Shown here: positions 33,491-42,820 of the stretch, one piece after another
Layout: every line of letters starts with the position of its first letter
Numbering within the stretch: position 1 is the stretch's first letter
DNA from: Dehalobacter restrictus DSM 9455
GTDB taxonomy: Bacteria; Bacillota; Desulfitobacteriia; Desulfitobacteriales; Syntrophobotulaceae
Direction: 5' to 3'
Length of the DNA: 64,000 bases
NCBI RefSeq assembly: GCF_000512895.1
Contig: NZ_CP007033.1
Coordinates: forward strand, 1,847,001-1,911,000
Position numbers and translations under genes: made by a program
The notes under the pieces: model-generated
The model's input: only the letters and a program-made list of their open reading frames with translations
What the model was told of the DNA's origin: nothing
The model's database searches: none

Positions 33491-34738
33491 TTAGCTCATC
33501 CTGGCCGTCGCTTTTCCGGCTTTGTAGCCGGTTGAGAAAGCTGCCTGGAGGTTGTAGCCGCCTGTTACGCCGTCGATATCGATGACCTCTCCAGCAAAAT
33601 ACAACTCTTTAACCAAACGGGATTCCATCGTAGCTGGATTAATTTGCTTGGCATCAACACCCCCAGAGGTAACAATTGCTGTCGCCATACCGAGTGTCGC
33701 CGTTATATGAAGTACAAGCTCCTGAAATAACCGGCAGAGTCTTTTCCTTTCTTCTTTAGTAACTTTATTAACAACCTTCTCTGGGTCAATCTCCGATAAA
33801 GCGACCATCACAGGAATCATACTCTGCGGGAGAAGATCGTCCAGGGTGTTCTTAAACTGCTTGTTGCCATACTTCAGAAAATCCCTCTGCAGCCTTAAAT
33901 CTATCTGCTCAGAAGTAAGGGCGGGCTTTAGGTTTATTTTCAGCTCAACCTTCTGTTTTTGGTCCAAAGCCTTGGAAGCAATCCTGCTTAAGGTTAGAAT
34001 AATCGGACCGGATAAACCAAAATGCGTAAACAGCATCTCCCCAAATTCTTCTCCCTGCTTTTTCCCGTCGATCCAGATTGAGGCAGCCGTATTCTTCAGC
34101 GTCAATCCTTGAAGCTCTTTCGGCCATTTTTCAAGGGTTTTGAGCGGAACAAGCGCAGGCAGCGGCTTAATGATCCGATGTCCTGCTTTTTCAGCCAGCG
34201 TATATCCGTCCCCGGTTGATCCTGTTCCAGGGTAGGATGCTCCTCCCGTGGCAACGATCACAGCATCTGCCGGAAGCACTTCATCGGAGACAGCCAGCTG
34301 AACACCGGTTACTTTCCCGTCTTCGATCATGACTTTTTTGACAGCCTGGTTAAGCCTGATTTTTACGCATGTTCGTTCCAGATACTTCTTTAAAGCCTTA
34401 ACGATTACCTCCGAATCGTCGGCTGTCGGAAACACTCTTCCACCTCTTTCTACTTTTGTTTCGACACCATAGTCTTGAAAAAAATGAATCAACGCCTCAT
34501 TGCCGAACTCTTTTAAGGAAGCGTATAGAAATTTTCCGTTTCCGGGATAAAAACTTACAAAATTACTGATATCCCCCGCATTGGTAAGATTGCACCGACC
34601 TTTACCGGAGATCGCAATCTTACTGCCGAGTCTCGTCATTTTTTCAAGGAGTACCACCTCTGCTCCAACGAAAGCAGCCTGGCCCGCTGCCATCATGCCT
34701 GCAGCCCCACCGCCTATTACAACAACCTTTTTAACCAC
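33491..34738 (-). CDS. NAD(P)/FAD-dependent oxidoreductase, HI0933/BaiN family
   Basis: A 415-residue flavoprotein from the GTG at 34738 (GGGAGGATGGATT upstream). FAD-binding Rossmann motif VVVIGGGAAGMMAAGQA at the N-terminus; family blocks SGKGRCNLTN and VATGGASYPGTGSTGDGY; and the C-terminal ELYFAGEVIDIDGVTGGYNLQAAFSTG. Members are widespread and mostly untested; some reduce bile-acid-like enoates. No neighbour suggests a substrate. Confidence 0.88.
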   Translation of the reverse strand: MVKKVVVIGGGAAGMMAAGQAAFVGAEVVLLEKMTRLGSKIAISGKGRCNLTNAGDISNFVSFYPGNGKFLYASLKEFGNEALIHFFQDYGVETKVERGGRVFPTADDSEVIVKALKKYLERTCVKIRLNQAVKKVMIEDGKVTGVQLAVSDEVLPADAVIVATGGASYPGTGSTGDGYTLAEKAGHRIIKPLPALVPLKTLEKWPKELQGLTLKNTAASIWIDGKKQGEEFGEMLFTHFGLSGPIILTLSRIASKALDQKQKVELKINLKPALTSEQIDLRLQRDFLKYGNKQFKNTLDDLLPQSMIPVMVALSEIDPEKVVNKVTKEERKRLCRLFQELVLHITATLGMATAIVTSGGVDAKQINPATMESRLVKELYFAGEVIDIDGVTGGYNLQAAFSTGYKAGKATARMS

Positions 34739-34864
34739 AATCCATCCTCCCTGCTTTCCAATATGTTGATCGCAAACCAACAACACTTTCTAAAATAACT
34801 TTAGAGATCAGTCTCCGTAATATCTAGACAACTTCAAATGGAGTAGGATGCATAGCGTGGCTGT

Positions 34865-35899
34865 TTACCTACCTTCAATATTCGTGGAATGCGCTGCACA
34901 AGCAGCACATAGGCCTGAATCCGTATCGATGAAGATCTGTTTGCCGCACTCCCGGCAATAATAGGAATTTGCTTCTCCGACAATAACCTTACCGGCCAGA
35001 AACTTGAACGGAAACATCAGATATGCAAAGCTCAGAGCCCGGAAACCGCAGATGTCCACACAGCGACCGCATTGAACGCACTGGAGCGGTTCATAAATCA
35101 AAAGCATTTTATTCTCTTTCTGTTTCAGTGTGAGCGCCTGCTGCGGACATATTTTGGTACAAACGCCGCAACCGTTGCACTGGTCGGTATATCTGATTGC
35201 CTGAAAAGGCACCTTCTTATTTGGTTTCTGTTTCAGTGTCTCTGCCAGCCATTGACGGGTCCTCGGAATGGTATAGGATTCTTCTGCTTCGATAGCCGGA
35301 AACGCTGCCTTGATTCTATCTTTGCCAAATTCACGCAACCTGTTTTTCAACCCTTTTTTCGATCGGCCACGAGCAAAACGTCCGGGACCGTAATCCGATT
35401 TTGCTGCGCCTTCTTCAGCAGGGAGAATCTCCAGCTTTAACCCGGGATGATCCGTCCATTGCTGGCTAACCTCCAGATAGAAGCGCTGGCTGACCGCTGC
35501 AGCCTGTTTATCCTGGCAATTGGAACAGTCCCCTGTAAGGATTCTGACCTGTTTGGATTCAGCCAAAAGCATTAAAACTGTCCAGGCATCCCTGTCCAGC
35601 ATCCCGAGGCAGGCAATTTCATAACCGGCAGGCGCAGCCATTGGACAATTTAATACGCAATTTCCGTTTTCCAAAAGGAACTCTCCGAGGTTTTTCATGT
35701 CTCTGTCCACAAAACCGTCAGAGGGGCAAACAGCCATACAGACACCGCATTCCGTACAGCTTTCTATCGAAATCTCTTTCTTATCACCGATGGACTTATG
35801 CGGACAGGCTTCAATACAAAGCCTGCATTCCCGGGGATAGGGCTTCTTCTTGTTCAGACAGTTGTCGGGATGATACAGCATTTGATTGTATTTCTTCAT
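34865..35899 (-). CDS. Polyferredoxin-like iron-sulfur protein with C-terminal zinc-ribbon-like motif
   Basis: A 344-residue soluble protein with four ferredoxin cysteine clusters: an N-terminal pair (ECRLCIEACPHKSI and CTECGVCMAVCPSDGF) and a second pair near residue 245 onward (CNGCGVCTKICPQQAL and CVQCGRCVDICGFRAL), separated by a 160-residue domain containing CSNCQ. The end adds CRECG and CAAC, a Zn-ribbon-like pair. It looks like an electron carrier of anaerobic respiration or formate metabolism, but I cannot name it. Its gene starts 3 bp after the FadR-type regulator's stop, so the two are one operon and the regulator probably controls it. Confidence 0.75.
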   Translation of the reverse strand: MKKYNQMLYHPDNCLNKKKPYPRECRLCIEACPHKSIGDKKEISIESCTECGVCMAVCPSDGFVDRDMKNLGEFLLENGNCVLNCPMAAPAGYEIACLGMLDRDAWTVLMLLAESKQVRILTGDCSNCQDKQAAAVSQRFYLEVSQQWTDHPGLKLEILPAEEGAAKSDYGPGRFARGRSKKGLKNRLREFGKDRIKAAFPAIEAEESYTIPRTRQWLAETLKQKPNKKVPFQAIRYTDQCNGCGVCTKICPQQALTLKQKENKMLLIYEPLQCVQCGRCVDICGFRALSFAYLMFPFKFLAGKVIVGEANSYYCRECGKQIFIDTDSGLCAACAAHSTNIEGR

Positions 35900-35901
35900 G
35901 A

Positions 35902-36609
35902 TTATTCATATCCTTTGCGAAATTCATTTTCAATTCTTTCGAGATGACGAAGCATTCCGGCATGCGCTTCTTCAGGTAATTCTGCTTCGATCGCCTGATA
36001 TATTTCCTCATGTTCCTGATAAAGAAGTTCCGACATGCCCTCTTTTTCAAAAGTATCTGCCCAATTCGTCTTCAATGTCTGGTGCATGATATCTGAAATC
36101 ATATGGAGCATGTGAATCAGCATCTTATTCTTCGTTCCTTTAGCTATAGCATCGTGAAAATCCCGGTCACAGGGATAGCCCTGCCGGCCCGTATTCTGAC
36201 CCTTTCTGATCTCAATAAGAGAACCCCTCATTGCGGAAAGATCCTGATATTCAGCCCTTTCTGCTGCCAGTGCGGCAGCCTGGGTCTCCAGGATTTTTCT
36301 TATCTCCATCATTTCAAAAATGGTATCTTTCTCCAGAGAAAGCACCCATGGCAAAGGAGCAATAACAGACGCGATATTAACATGTTTGATATAGGTTCCT
36401 TCTCCGCTTCGGATTTCCAGCAAACCCATAATTTCCAAAGCACTGAGCGCTTCCCGGACAGACGCCCTGCTGACCTGCAGCCTCTCCGCAAGATCCCGTT
36501 CGGAAGGAAGCTTATCACCTGCTTTGATTTGTCCTTCAGCAACCAGCGTACTGATTTGATCAACTATTTCTTCGTAGATTCTTTTCGTTTTTGCTGGTTT
36601 CAGATTCAT
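35902..36609 (-). CDS. FadR/GntR-family transcription regulator with FCD domain
   Basis: A 235-residue repressor/activator. N-terminal winged helix (YEEIVDQISTLVAEGQIKAGDKLPSERDLAERLQVSRASVREALSALE) and C-terminal FCD ligand domain with metal-binding residues in DRDFHDAIAKGTKN and HEEIYQAIEA plus a late HLERIEN. FCD regulators sense carboxylates such as lactate, pyruvate or gluconate. Start at 36609 behind GGGGAGAAAGC. Followed at once by the polyferredoxin gene. Confidence 0.9.
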   Translation of the reverse strand: MNLKPAKTKRIYEEIVDQISTLVAEGQIKAGDKLPSERDLAERLQVSRASVREALSALEIMGLLEIRSGEGTYIKHVNIASVIAPLPWVLSLEKDTIFEMMEIRKILETQAAALAAERAEYQDLSAMRGSLIEIRKGQNTGRQGYPCDRDFHDAIAKGTKNKMLIHMLHMISDIMHQTLKTNWADTFEKEGMSELLYQEHEEIYQAIEAELPEEAHAGMLRHLERIENEFRKGYE

Positions 36610-36679
36610 GCTTTCTCCCCGCAATTATCAATATTTATTTCGCATTGATTACCTATTCCTTACAAATGATATAAAATAA

Positions 36680-37438
36680 TCACCGTATACTTACTGCTTC
36701 CTTCAAAGCATTGACTTCAGAAGTCGTTAACAGTCGGTATTCTCCTGCCGTCATTTTTGGATCCAGCTGGAGCGGGCCAAAACAGATTCTGCGCAAGCGA
36801 AAAACGGGGTATCCGACCTGCTCAAGCATTCTCCTGACCTGCCTGTTCTTTCCTTCGTGAATGGCAAGCTCAATTTCGGTCTGGTTGCCGCTTTTATAAC
36901 GGGAAAGCTTCTTAATTTTCGCAGGAGAAGTCATACCATCCTCGAGGTGTACACCCGACTCAAGCGTCCTGATTGCCTGATCAGAAATATTACCGGCGAC
37001 TGAGGCCCGGTATACTTTTTCCACGCCAAAACTTGGATGCGTCAGCCGAAATGTAAGTTCCCCGTCATTGGTCAGAAGCAGAAGTCCTGAAGTGTCATAA
37101 TCCAGTCTGCCGACCGGATAGACTCTTTCTTTAATATTTTGGCCAAGTAAATCAATGACCGTTTTCCTTTGATGGGGGTCCGTAACACTTGTAATAACAC
37201 CCGCAGGTTTATAAAGCATGACGTAGACCAGGTCTTCGCTTGGTCCTGAAGAATACGTCTTAGCGTTGACTTCGATGACATCCTCAGGCGTTACCTTAAA
37301 ACCCGGCTGCGTTACGGTCTGTCCATTCACTTTTACAAGTCCCTGACTGATCAGAATTTCGGCATGACGCCGAGAAGCGACGCCCAAACGAGCCATCGCT
37401 TTTTGCAAACGTTCAGATTGATCTCCGGAACAATCCAT
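36680..37438 (-). CDS. rluB: 23S rRNA pseudouridine synthase (RluB/RsuA family)
   Basis: A 252-residue enzyme isomerising uridine in ribosomal RNA. The N-terminal S4 RNA-binding domain (LQKAMARLGVASRRHAEILI) is followed by the catalytic domain with LGQNIKERVYPVGRLDYDTSGLLLLTNDGEL, whose Asp is catalytic, and KNRQVRRMLEQVGYPVFRLRRICFGP. Start at 37438 behind GGTGGTTTTTTG. The frame is open farther upstream into spmB but that is not used. spmAB-rluB is a common clostridial order. Confidence 0.93.
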   Translation of the reverse strand: MDCSGDQSERLQKAMARLGVASRRHAEILISQGLVKVNGQTVTQPGFKVTPEDVIEVNAKTYSSGPSEDLVYVMLYKPAGVITSVTDPHQRKTVIDLLGQNIKERVYPVGRLDYDTSGLLLLTNDGELTFRLTHPSFGVEKVYRASVAGNISDQAIRTLESGVHLEDGMTSPAKIKKLSRYKSGNQTEIELAIHEGKNRQVRRMLEQVGYPVFRLRRICFGPLQLDPKMTAGEYRLLTTSEVNALKEAVSIR

Positions 37439-37505
37439 CAAAAAACCACCATTAACGAAACATCTCTCAATTGATTTTAGCAAAAAAACTGCAGAAAGCA
37501 AACCC

Positions 37506-38045
37506 TTAGCCAAAGACCCTGCTGACGATCCAGATTGAAGCAATCAGTCCGACTGCATCAGCGAGCAGTCCGACTTTTAAAGCATATTTGTGTTTTTTGA
37601 TGCCGACTGAGCCAAAATAGACGGCAAGCACAAAAAAGGTGGTATCTGTGCTTCCTTGGAGCGTGGAAGCAAGCCGGCCGATAAACGAATCAGGTCCGTA
37701 TTGATGGATCAGTTCAGTTGCAACCCCAAGGGCCCCTGAACCGCTCAGTGGCCGCATAACGGCCAAAGGAATAATGCCTAACAGGTCTGGATTCCAGTCC
37801 ATAGCTAAAAAAAGAGGTCGAAGAAGGTTGATTAACAGATCCAGGGCGCCAGAATCCACAAACACTTTAATGGACACCAGCATTCCAATTAAAAACGGAA
37901 TAATTTTTACGGCGGTTTTAAAGCCATTCTCCGCCCCCTCAACAAATGTCTCATAGACTGGAACTTTATGAAGGTAACCATAAAGCGGCACAAAAAATAA
38001 AATAAACGGAATAGCCCATCTGGCAAGCTCAGAGATGATGGTCAT
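37506..38045 (-). CDS. spmB: Spore maturation protein B
   Basis: Membrane protein of 179 residues that helps dehydrate the spore core together with SpmA. It holds a gate/nucleoside-recognition domain: ENGFKTAVKIIPFLIGMLVSIKVF, DLLGIIPLAVMRPLSGSGALGVATELIH and STDTTFFVLAVYFGSVGI. Start overlaps the spmA stop by four bases (ATGA), with AAAGAGGAACGG upstream. Confidence 0.95.
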   Translation of the reverse strand: MTIISELARWAIPFILFFVPLYGYLHKVPVYETFVEGAENGFKTAVKIIPFLIGMLVSIKVFVDSGALDLLINLLRPLFLAMDWNPDLLGIIPLAVMRPLSGSGALGVATELIHQYGPDSFIGRLASTLQGSTDTTFFVLAVYFGSVGIKKHKYALKVGLLADAVGLIASIWIVSRVFG

Positions 38046-38623
38046 AATCCGTTCCTCTTTCTAAAAAGAACATCTGCAATGATGGCTGAGGCCATGGCAC
38101 ACCCTGTGGCAAAAACTGTCGTCCCAATGATCTCGACTGGATTGGCCGATCCGGCTTTCATTCTGACAGCAATGATTGTAGCCGGAATAATCGTAATACA
38201 GGACGTATTCAGCGCCAGAAACGTAATCATCGCCGGACTGGCTGTTTCCTGATCCGGGTTTTCTTTCTGTAACTCCTGCATGGCCTTCAGGCCAAACGGC
38301 GTAGCGGCATTACCCAGACCGAGGATATTCGCACAGAGATTCATGACAATTGGGCCGAAGGCAGGACTATCCGCCCTGAGCGACGGAAAAAGTTTTCTGA
38401 CCAACGGGGCGCTTATTCTGGCCAGGTGCCGGATGAGTCCTGCTTTTTCGGCAATATGCATGATACCCAGCCACAGGCTCATGACACCCATTAACTGGAT
38501 TGCCACTTCTATCCCGAGTTCAGAAGCCTGAAGGGCCGACGCAGTGACCTGATCAATATTTCCATTCAGGGCAGCGACAATAATGCCGCAGATCAGCATA
38601 ACCAGCCAGATCAAATTGACCAT
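38042..38623 (-). CDS. spmA: Spore maturation protein A
   Basis: 193-residue partner of SpmB, with the same gate domain in a different permutation: GIEVAIQLMGVMSLWLGIMHIAEKAGL, FGPIVMNLCANILGLGNAATPFGLKAMQEL and MITFLALNTSCITIIPATIIAVR. GGGGGTTTCTGTT precedes the start. spmA-spmB form one operon. Confidence 0.95.
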   Translation of the reverse strand: MVNLIWLVMLICGIIVAALNGNIDQVTASALQASELGIEVAIQLMGVMSLWLGIMHIAEKAGLIRHLARISAPLVRKLFPSLRADSPAFGPIVMNLCANILGLGNAATPFGLKAMQELQKENPDQETASPAMITFLALNTSCITIIPATIIAVRMKAGSANPVEIIGTTVFATGCAMASAIIADVLFRKRNGL

Positions 38624-38739
38624 AACAGAAACCCCCTGCTTAAAATGTATGTTTTCAGCAGGGGGAATAGAAGAATAGACAATTTCAAAAATATCTCGAC
38701 GATATCAGGGACATGCTGTTTGCCGGCATATATACTTTA

Positions 38740-39174
38740 TTAGCATCTTTCTTCATACCCGTCTTCACGGTGGAATCTCTTTCTATTGACCATATGGGAC
38801 AATTTATCCATTAGATTAGGCATTTCGTCAATGATACGTTCTGCAATCATATTCCCTTCGACCGGAAGCAGTCGGACCTGATTTTGGTTTACAACCAGAA
38901 AACCTACAGGTTTTACCGATACCCCACCGCCGCTTCCTCCACCAAAAGGCATCTTGGAAGCGTTTTCATTTTTTTTCTCCTCCTCTTTTTCTCCCTCAGC
39001 GGAAGAGAATTCGCTGCCGCCGGCTGCAAAACCGCAGGATACCCTGGAAACAGGTATAATGACAGAGCCACTTGGTGTTTCGACCGGGTCTCCAATCACT
39101 GTGTTTACATTTATCATTTTTTGGATACTATCCATCGCTGTCTGCATCAGATTTTCAATTGGATGTTCATCCAT
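38740..39174 (-). CDS. ytfJ: Sporulation protein YtfJ (GerW family)
   Basis: 144 residues; in Bacillus the homologue is a spore protein needed for germination of the outer-coat-damaged spore. Family sequence: HPIENLMQTAMDSIQKMINVNTVIGDPVETPSGSVIIPVSRVSCGF, and the Gly-rich FGGGSGGGVSVKPVGFLVV. Start behind GGAGGACTAGGAATT and overlapping the end of the DUF2953 gene by 8 bp, the usual arrangement. Confidence 0.95.
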   Translation of the reverse strand: MDEHPIENLMQTAMDSIQKMINVNTVIGDPVETPSGSVIIPVSRVSCGFAAGGSEFSSAEGEKEEEKKNENASKMPFGGGSGGGVSVKPVGFLVVNQNQVRLLPVEGNMIAERIIDEMPNLMDKLSHMVNRKRFHREDGYEERC

Positions 39175-39862
39175 AATTCCTAGTCCTCCTGTTTTTTAAG
39201 ATCATTAATAGGAATTTATAGCCTGTAAAAATAATATGGCTGCTTTTTAGATTTAATATGCAGCAAAGTCTAAATAAAAATATATTTTCGGTAAAATTCG
39301 GAATTACCCGGTATCTAAAGTCATCTTGCTTTAGTGGGTTATACCTGTGCAGTCTTGCCGAGATAAACCCGAAGGCTGTCCAGCAGGCTCCCGTCAAGTA
39401 ACCCGTCTCAGCAGCATCCCTGCCGCCAAGCTCAAGCTCGGCCTGGAGGGAATGAACTGTCATTTTGCGATAAAAAGAGCGGATGATTTTGGAAAAACCT
39501 TGTTGCAGCCGTCTGATACTTGCGGAGGAATAGCCATAATGACGAACAACCTCCCGCAGAAAATGCATTATCAACCGGTAACGTTTTCTGGTCGAGTCAG
39601 CATTATTTTTTGATTTTCTGTCCTGGCAGTCATTTTGCTGTATATTTTCTATGCTGTTCAACAGAAAATAAAGAAAGCCGGTCGAGACCATCTCTGCCGG
39701 AATGTTTATCTCCAGATTGGACCGGAACAATGCAGCTTGATAATGTATCTTCAGCATACTGCTAAAATTTTTGAAAGTATAATCGATGACCAGATTGATT
39801 TTGAACAGCGCTAAAACCAGCAGCCAAATCAAGCAAGCTGTGAGCAGTGCAAGAATCGTCAT
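39167..39862 (-). CDS. DUF2953-family protein
   Basis: A 231-residue protein with an N-terminal membrane helix (LLTACLIWLLVLALF) and a DUF2953-type body, including FKNFSSMLKIHYQAALFRSNLEIN and TGYLTGACWTAFGFISARLHR. It is found next to ytfJ in many Clostridia, so a spore-related role is likely. GGAGGCAAGCC precedes the start. Confidence 0.82.
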   Translation of the reverse strand: MTILALLTACLIWLLVLALFKINLVIDYTFKNFSSMLKIHYQAALFRSNLEINIPAEMVSTGFLYFLLNSIENIQQNDCQDRKSKNNADSTRKRYRLIMHFLREVVRHYGYSSASIRRLQQGFSKIIRSFYRKMTVHSLQAELELGGRDAAETGYLTGACWTAFGFISARLHRYNPLKQDDFRYRVIPNFTENIFLFRLCCILNLKSSHIIFTGYKFLLMILKNRRTRNYG

Positions 39863-39959
39863 GGCTTGCCTCCAATTAGGAATATTTTATCCTCTCCATG
39901 TTATTCCCAGTATTGTGCCGTTCTATGAAAATTTGCCATTTTACAAAATAATTGCCAGC

Positions 39960-39988
39960 TTGACATCTTTCTGATATAAAAGAATAAA
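39960..39988 (+). promoter_or_regulatory. Candidate SigA promoter of cardiolipin synthase
   Basis: TTGACA at 39960-39965, a 17-bp spacer, then AATAAA. The first hexamer is perfect, the second fair. It lies 27 bp before the cls start codon. Confidence 0.45.
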
Positions 39989-40014
39989 CAGATGTTTTTG
40001 AGAGGAACGATATA

Positions 40015-41472
40015 ATGACACTATCCTTTACAGAACTCAGTTCCCACGTTGTTACCGTTTTATATATTATCAATATTTTACTGGCCTGTACCGTTATCTT
40101 TTTAGAAAGAAGAAATCCAACCTCCACCTTGGCCTGGATTCTTGTTTTATTTTTGTTCCCCGCCGGTGGAGCGATTCTATATTTTATGTTTTCTCAGAAT
40201 CTGACGCGCAAAAAAATGTTCCAACTCGGAGCGGAGGAACATTTGAAATATGCTGCGCTTTTAAACAAAGAAATTGAAGATCTTCAGTCTGGAAGATTGA
40301 CCTTTAATGACCCAGCGATGGAAAACTACAAAGATATGATTCTGCTACATCAGATTCAGAGCCAGGCACTCTTTTCCCAGGACAATAGCGTAGAAATATT
40401 TACAAACGGCAGAAAGAAATTCGAAGACCTTTTTCGCACGATCCTCGAAGCCAAAGACCATATTCACGTTCTGTATTTTATTATTAAAAGAGATTCGTTG
40501 GGGCTGCAATTAATCAAAATTCTGACCGAAAAAGCCAAAGAAGGCCTTGAAGTCAGGCTATTGGTTGATTCCTTCGGTAACAAACTGCGGAAGGATGATT
40601 TTCAGCCTCTGATTGATGCCGGTGGAAGTGTCGAAAAATTTTTCCCTTCATTTCTGAGTTATATTAACCTAAGGCTCAATTACAGAAACCACCGTAAACT
40701 AGTGATCATTGACGGTCAGATAGGTTATATCGGCGGCTTCAATGTCGGCAACGAATACATCAACCTGAAGAAAAAGATGGGGTATTGGCGTGATACTCAC
40801 CTCAAAATAACAGGCACCGCCGTTCTCAGTATGCAGACGAGATTCCTGCTGGACTGGAAAGTTGCTTCAGGTGAAAAAATCAAGCATTCGGCGAAGTATT
40901 ATCCGGAACCAGCAGTTGTCGGAACGAGCGGTATTCAGATCGTCTCCTCCGGCCCGGATTCTCCCCACGAAGAAATCAAGCAGGGTTATATCAAAATGAT
41001 CAACTCCGCCAAGAAATCTATCTATATTCACACGCCTTATTTTGTACCTGACTCCAGTATCCTCGAAGTTCTGAAAATTGCCGCGCTGTCCGGTGTCGAC
41101 GTAAAAATAATGATCCCGAACAAACCGGATCATATTTTTGTCTACTGGGCAACGTATTCCTTTGTCGGGGAACTGATCAAAGCCGGGGCCAAGATCTATA
41201 TCTACAATAACGGTTTTCTGCACTCGAAAACCATCGTGGTCGATAAAAAAATAGCTTCTGTCGGTACGGCGAATTTTGACATCAGAAGCTTTCGACTGAA
41301 TTTTGAAGTCAATGCATTTATTTATGATGTCGGCATTTCGGAAAATCTCTGTAAAATTTATAATGAAGATCTGCTTTTATGTACCGAACTGACGCCCGAA
41401 AAATATGCGAAGCGTTCCGGTCTGATCAAGTTTAAAGAGTCCATTTCGCGACTTCTGGCACCGGTACTATAG
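40015..41472 (+). CDS. cls: Cardiolipin synthase (PLD family)
   Basis: 485-residue membrane phospholipase-D-type enzyme joining two phosphatidylglycerols. Two N-terminal transmembrane helices (to about residue 63) are followed by two HKD active sites: HRKLVIIDGQIGYIGGFN and HSKTIVVDKKIASVGTANFD. RNPTSTLAWILVLFLFPAGGAILYF is the family N-terminal block. GAGAGGAACGATATA precedes the start. Confidence 0.95.
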   Translation: MTLSFTELSSHVVTVLYIINILLACTVIFLERRNPTSTLAWILVLFLFPAGGAILYFMFSQNLTRKKMFQLGAEEHLKYAALLNKEIEDLQSGRLTFNDPAMENYKDMILLHQIQSQALFSQDNSVEIFTNGRKKFEDLFRTILEAKDHIHVLYFIIKRDSLGLQLIKILTEKAKEGLEVRLLVDSFGNKLRKDDFQPLIDAGGSVEKFFPSFLSYINLRLNYRNHRKLVIIDGQIGYIGGFNVGNEYINLKKKMGYWRDTHLKITGTAVLSMQTRFLLDWKVASGEKIKHSAKYYPEPAVVGTSGIQIVSSGPDSPHEEIKQGYIKMINSAKKSIYIHTPYFVPDSSILEVLKIAALSGVDVKIMIPNKPDHIFVYWATYSFVGELIKAGAKIYIYNNGFLHSKTIVVDKKIASVGTANFDIRSFRLNFEVNAFIYDVGISENLCKIYNEDLLLCTELTPEKYAKRSGLIKFKESISRLLAPVL

Positions 41473-41566
41473 CGAAGTATAAAGATTTGTTCTTACTAGG
41501 ATGCTCTTACGGATAATTCTCAATTGAGAAGTTCTAACCGGTTCTAGAAAGTACAAAGCCGATGAA

Positions 41567-42043
41567 CTATACAAGGTCAGCCAGTTTGGCATCCGTCAGT
41601 TTGACGAGTTCCGCCGTATCAAGTTTCACTTGCATCCCGATTTTTCCCGCGCTGATAATGATGTAATCATATTCCGAGGCCATCTCCTCAAGATAGGTCG
41701 GAAAATCCTTCTTCATCCCGATAGGGGAACAGCCGCCGTGAATATAGCCAGTGAGCGGCAAAAGTTCTTTAGATTTAAGCATCTCAATATTTTTGTCCCC
41801 GGCTGCCTCGGCAGCTTTTTTTAAATTCAGCTCGCAATTTCCAGGGATAATGAAAACATTGGTACCTGTTGTTTTTCCGGTTGTAACAAGCGTTTTAAAT
41901 ACCCGTTCCGGGTCAAATCCCATCTTCCGGGCTACGGATACAGCGTCTATCAGTCCGTCTTCCACTTCATATTCATAGACTTCATGCCAGATCTCTTTTG
42001 ATTCAAGGATCCTTACGACGTTCGTTTTTTGATTTACTGCCAT
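41567..42043 (-). CDS. ybaK: Cys-tRNA(Pro) deacylase YbaK/EbsC
   Basis: A 158-residue trans-editing enzyme that removes Cys mischarged on tRNA-Pro. Family stretches: ARKMGFDPERVFKTLVTTG, NVFIIPGNCELNLKKAAEAAGDKNIEML and GYIHGGCSPIGMKKDFPTYLEE. GAGGAATA precedes the start. It lies beside a Fur-family gene; no functional link seen. Confidence 0.93.
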   Translation of the reverse strand: MAVNQKTNVVRILESKEIWHEVYEYEVEDGLIDAVSVARKMGFDPERVFKTLVTTGKTTGTNVFIIPGNCELNLKKAAEAAGDKNIEMLKSKELLPLTGYIHGGCSPIGMKKDFPTYLEEMASEYDYIIISAGKIGMQVKLDTAELVKLTDAKLADLV

Positions 42044-42079
42044 TATTCCTCATCCATGCCTTATGACATCATAATTTTT

Positions 42080-42541
42080 TTACGTTAATGATCTTTGATC
42101 ACGTTCGATCTTTGCCAGACATTTTTCGCAATAACCATAAAACTTAACACGATGGTTAATCACTTTGAATTTATTCTTCTTCATAATGTTTTCTTCAATT
42201 GTTCCGAGCAAATCTTCCTCGACTTCTTTAATGGCTCCGCACTCCAGACAAATCAAATGGTGGTGCCGGTGTTCCTCGTCATCTTTCACGATATCGTACC
42301 TGCGGAATCCATCTTCAAAATCAACACCGTAAATCAGCCCCATCGCTTCCAACAGTGATAGCGTCCTGTAGACGGTAGCAACACCAATTTCGGGAAATCT
42401 ATTACGGACAAGCTCGAAAATCTCCTGACTGTTCAGGTGCTTTCCCTGGTTTTCCGTTACTACCTCAAAAACATACTGTCTTTGGCTGGTAAATTTATAG
42501 CCCTTTTCCTTTAAGAGCTGATTTAACTCTTTGACTGTCAT
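42080..42541 (-). CDS. Fur-family metal/peroxide regulator
   Basis: 153 residues: winged helix with YKFTSQRQYVFEVV and ATVYRTLSLLEAMGLI, then the metal-binding HHHHLICLECGAIKEV and a second CxxC in CEKC, which form the structural zinc site. Fur, PerR and Zur cannot be separated with certainty; the CxxC pairs and HRHHHLICLECG fit any of them. Start behind GGGTGTTTTCTT. Confidence 0.9.
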   Translation of the reverse strand: MTVKELNQLLKEKGYKFTSQRQYVFEVVTENQGKHLNSQEIFELVRNRFPEIGVATVYRTLSLLEAMGLIYGVDFEDGFRRYDIVKDDEEHRHHHLICLECGAIKEVEEDLLGTIEENIMKKNKFKVINHRVKFYGYCEKCLAKIERDQRSLT

Positions 42542-42649
42542 AAGAAAACACCCCGTTCTCTTTGTTCTATTCAGATTTTACCATATCTTTCATCAAAAAC
42601 AACCGTACCGTCGGGCTTTTGTTCAGCATGGCTTATTTCTGTCCCAAAA

Positions 42650-42673
42650 ACAGAAAAACCGGTCAAACCGGTT
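42650..42673 (-). terminator. Terminator downstream of the HD-domain gene
   Basis: Minus-strand stem AACCGGT-TTG-ACCGGTT followed by TTTCTGTTTTT. It is about 150 bp downstream of the HD gene. The rest of 42542-42820 holds AT-rich repeats of ATTCTATT and no gene. Confidence 0.6.
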
Positions 42674-42820
42674 AACATTCTGTATCTGGTGGGTGTCATT
42701 CTTCGTCGATCATGGTGATTATTATTAGATTCTTATATATTTTAATTAATTCGATTCTATTTAATTCTATTCTATTGAATACTTTAAAGTTATCAGTATA
42801 AATTTTTTAATGTATTCGCG

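Noticed and set aside
34841-34875. GGATGCATAGCGTGGCTGTTT followed by ACCTACCT, resembling part of the structured repeat
   Set aside because: About 16 of 21 bases match copy B and no paired arms remain; too short to call a copy.
39245-39300. Possible extra gene between ytfJ and DUF2953
   Set aside because: This is inside the DUF2953 frame; no separate frame with a ribosome site.
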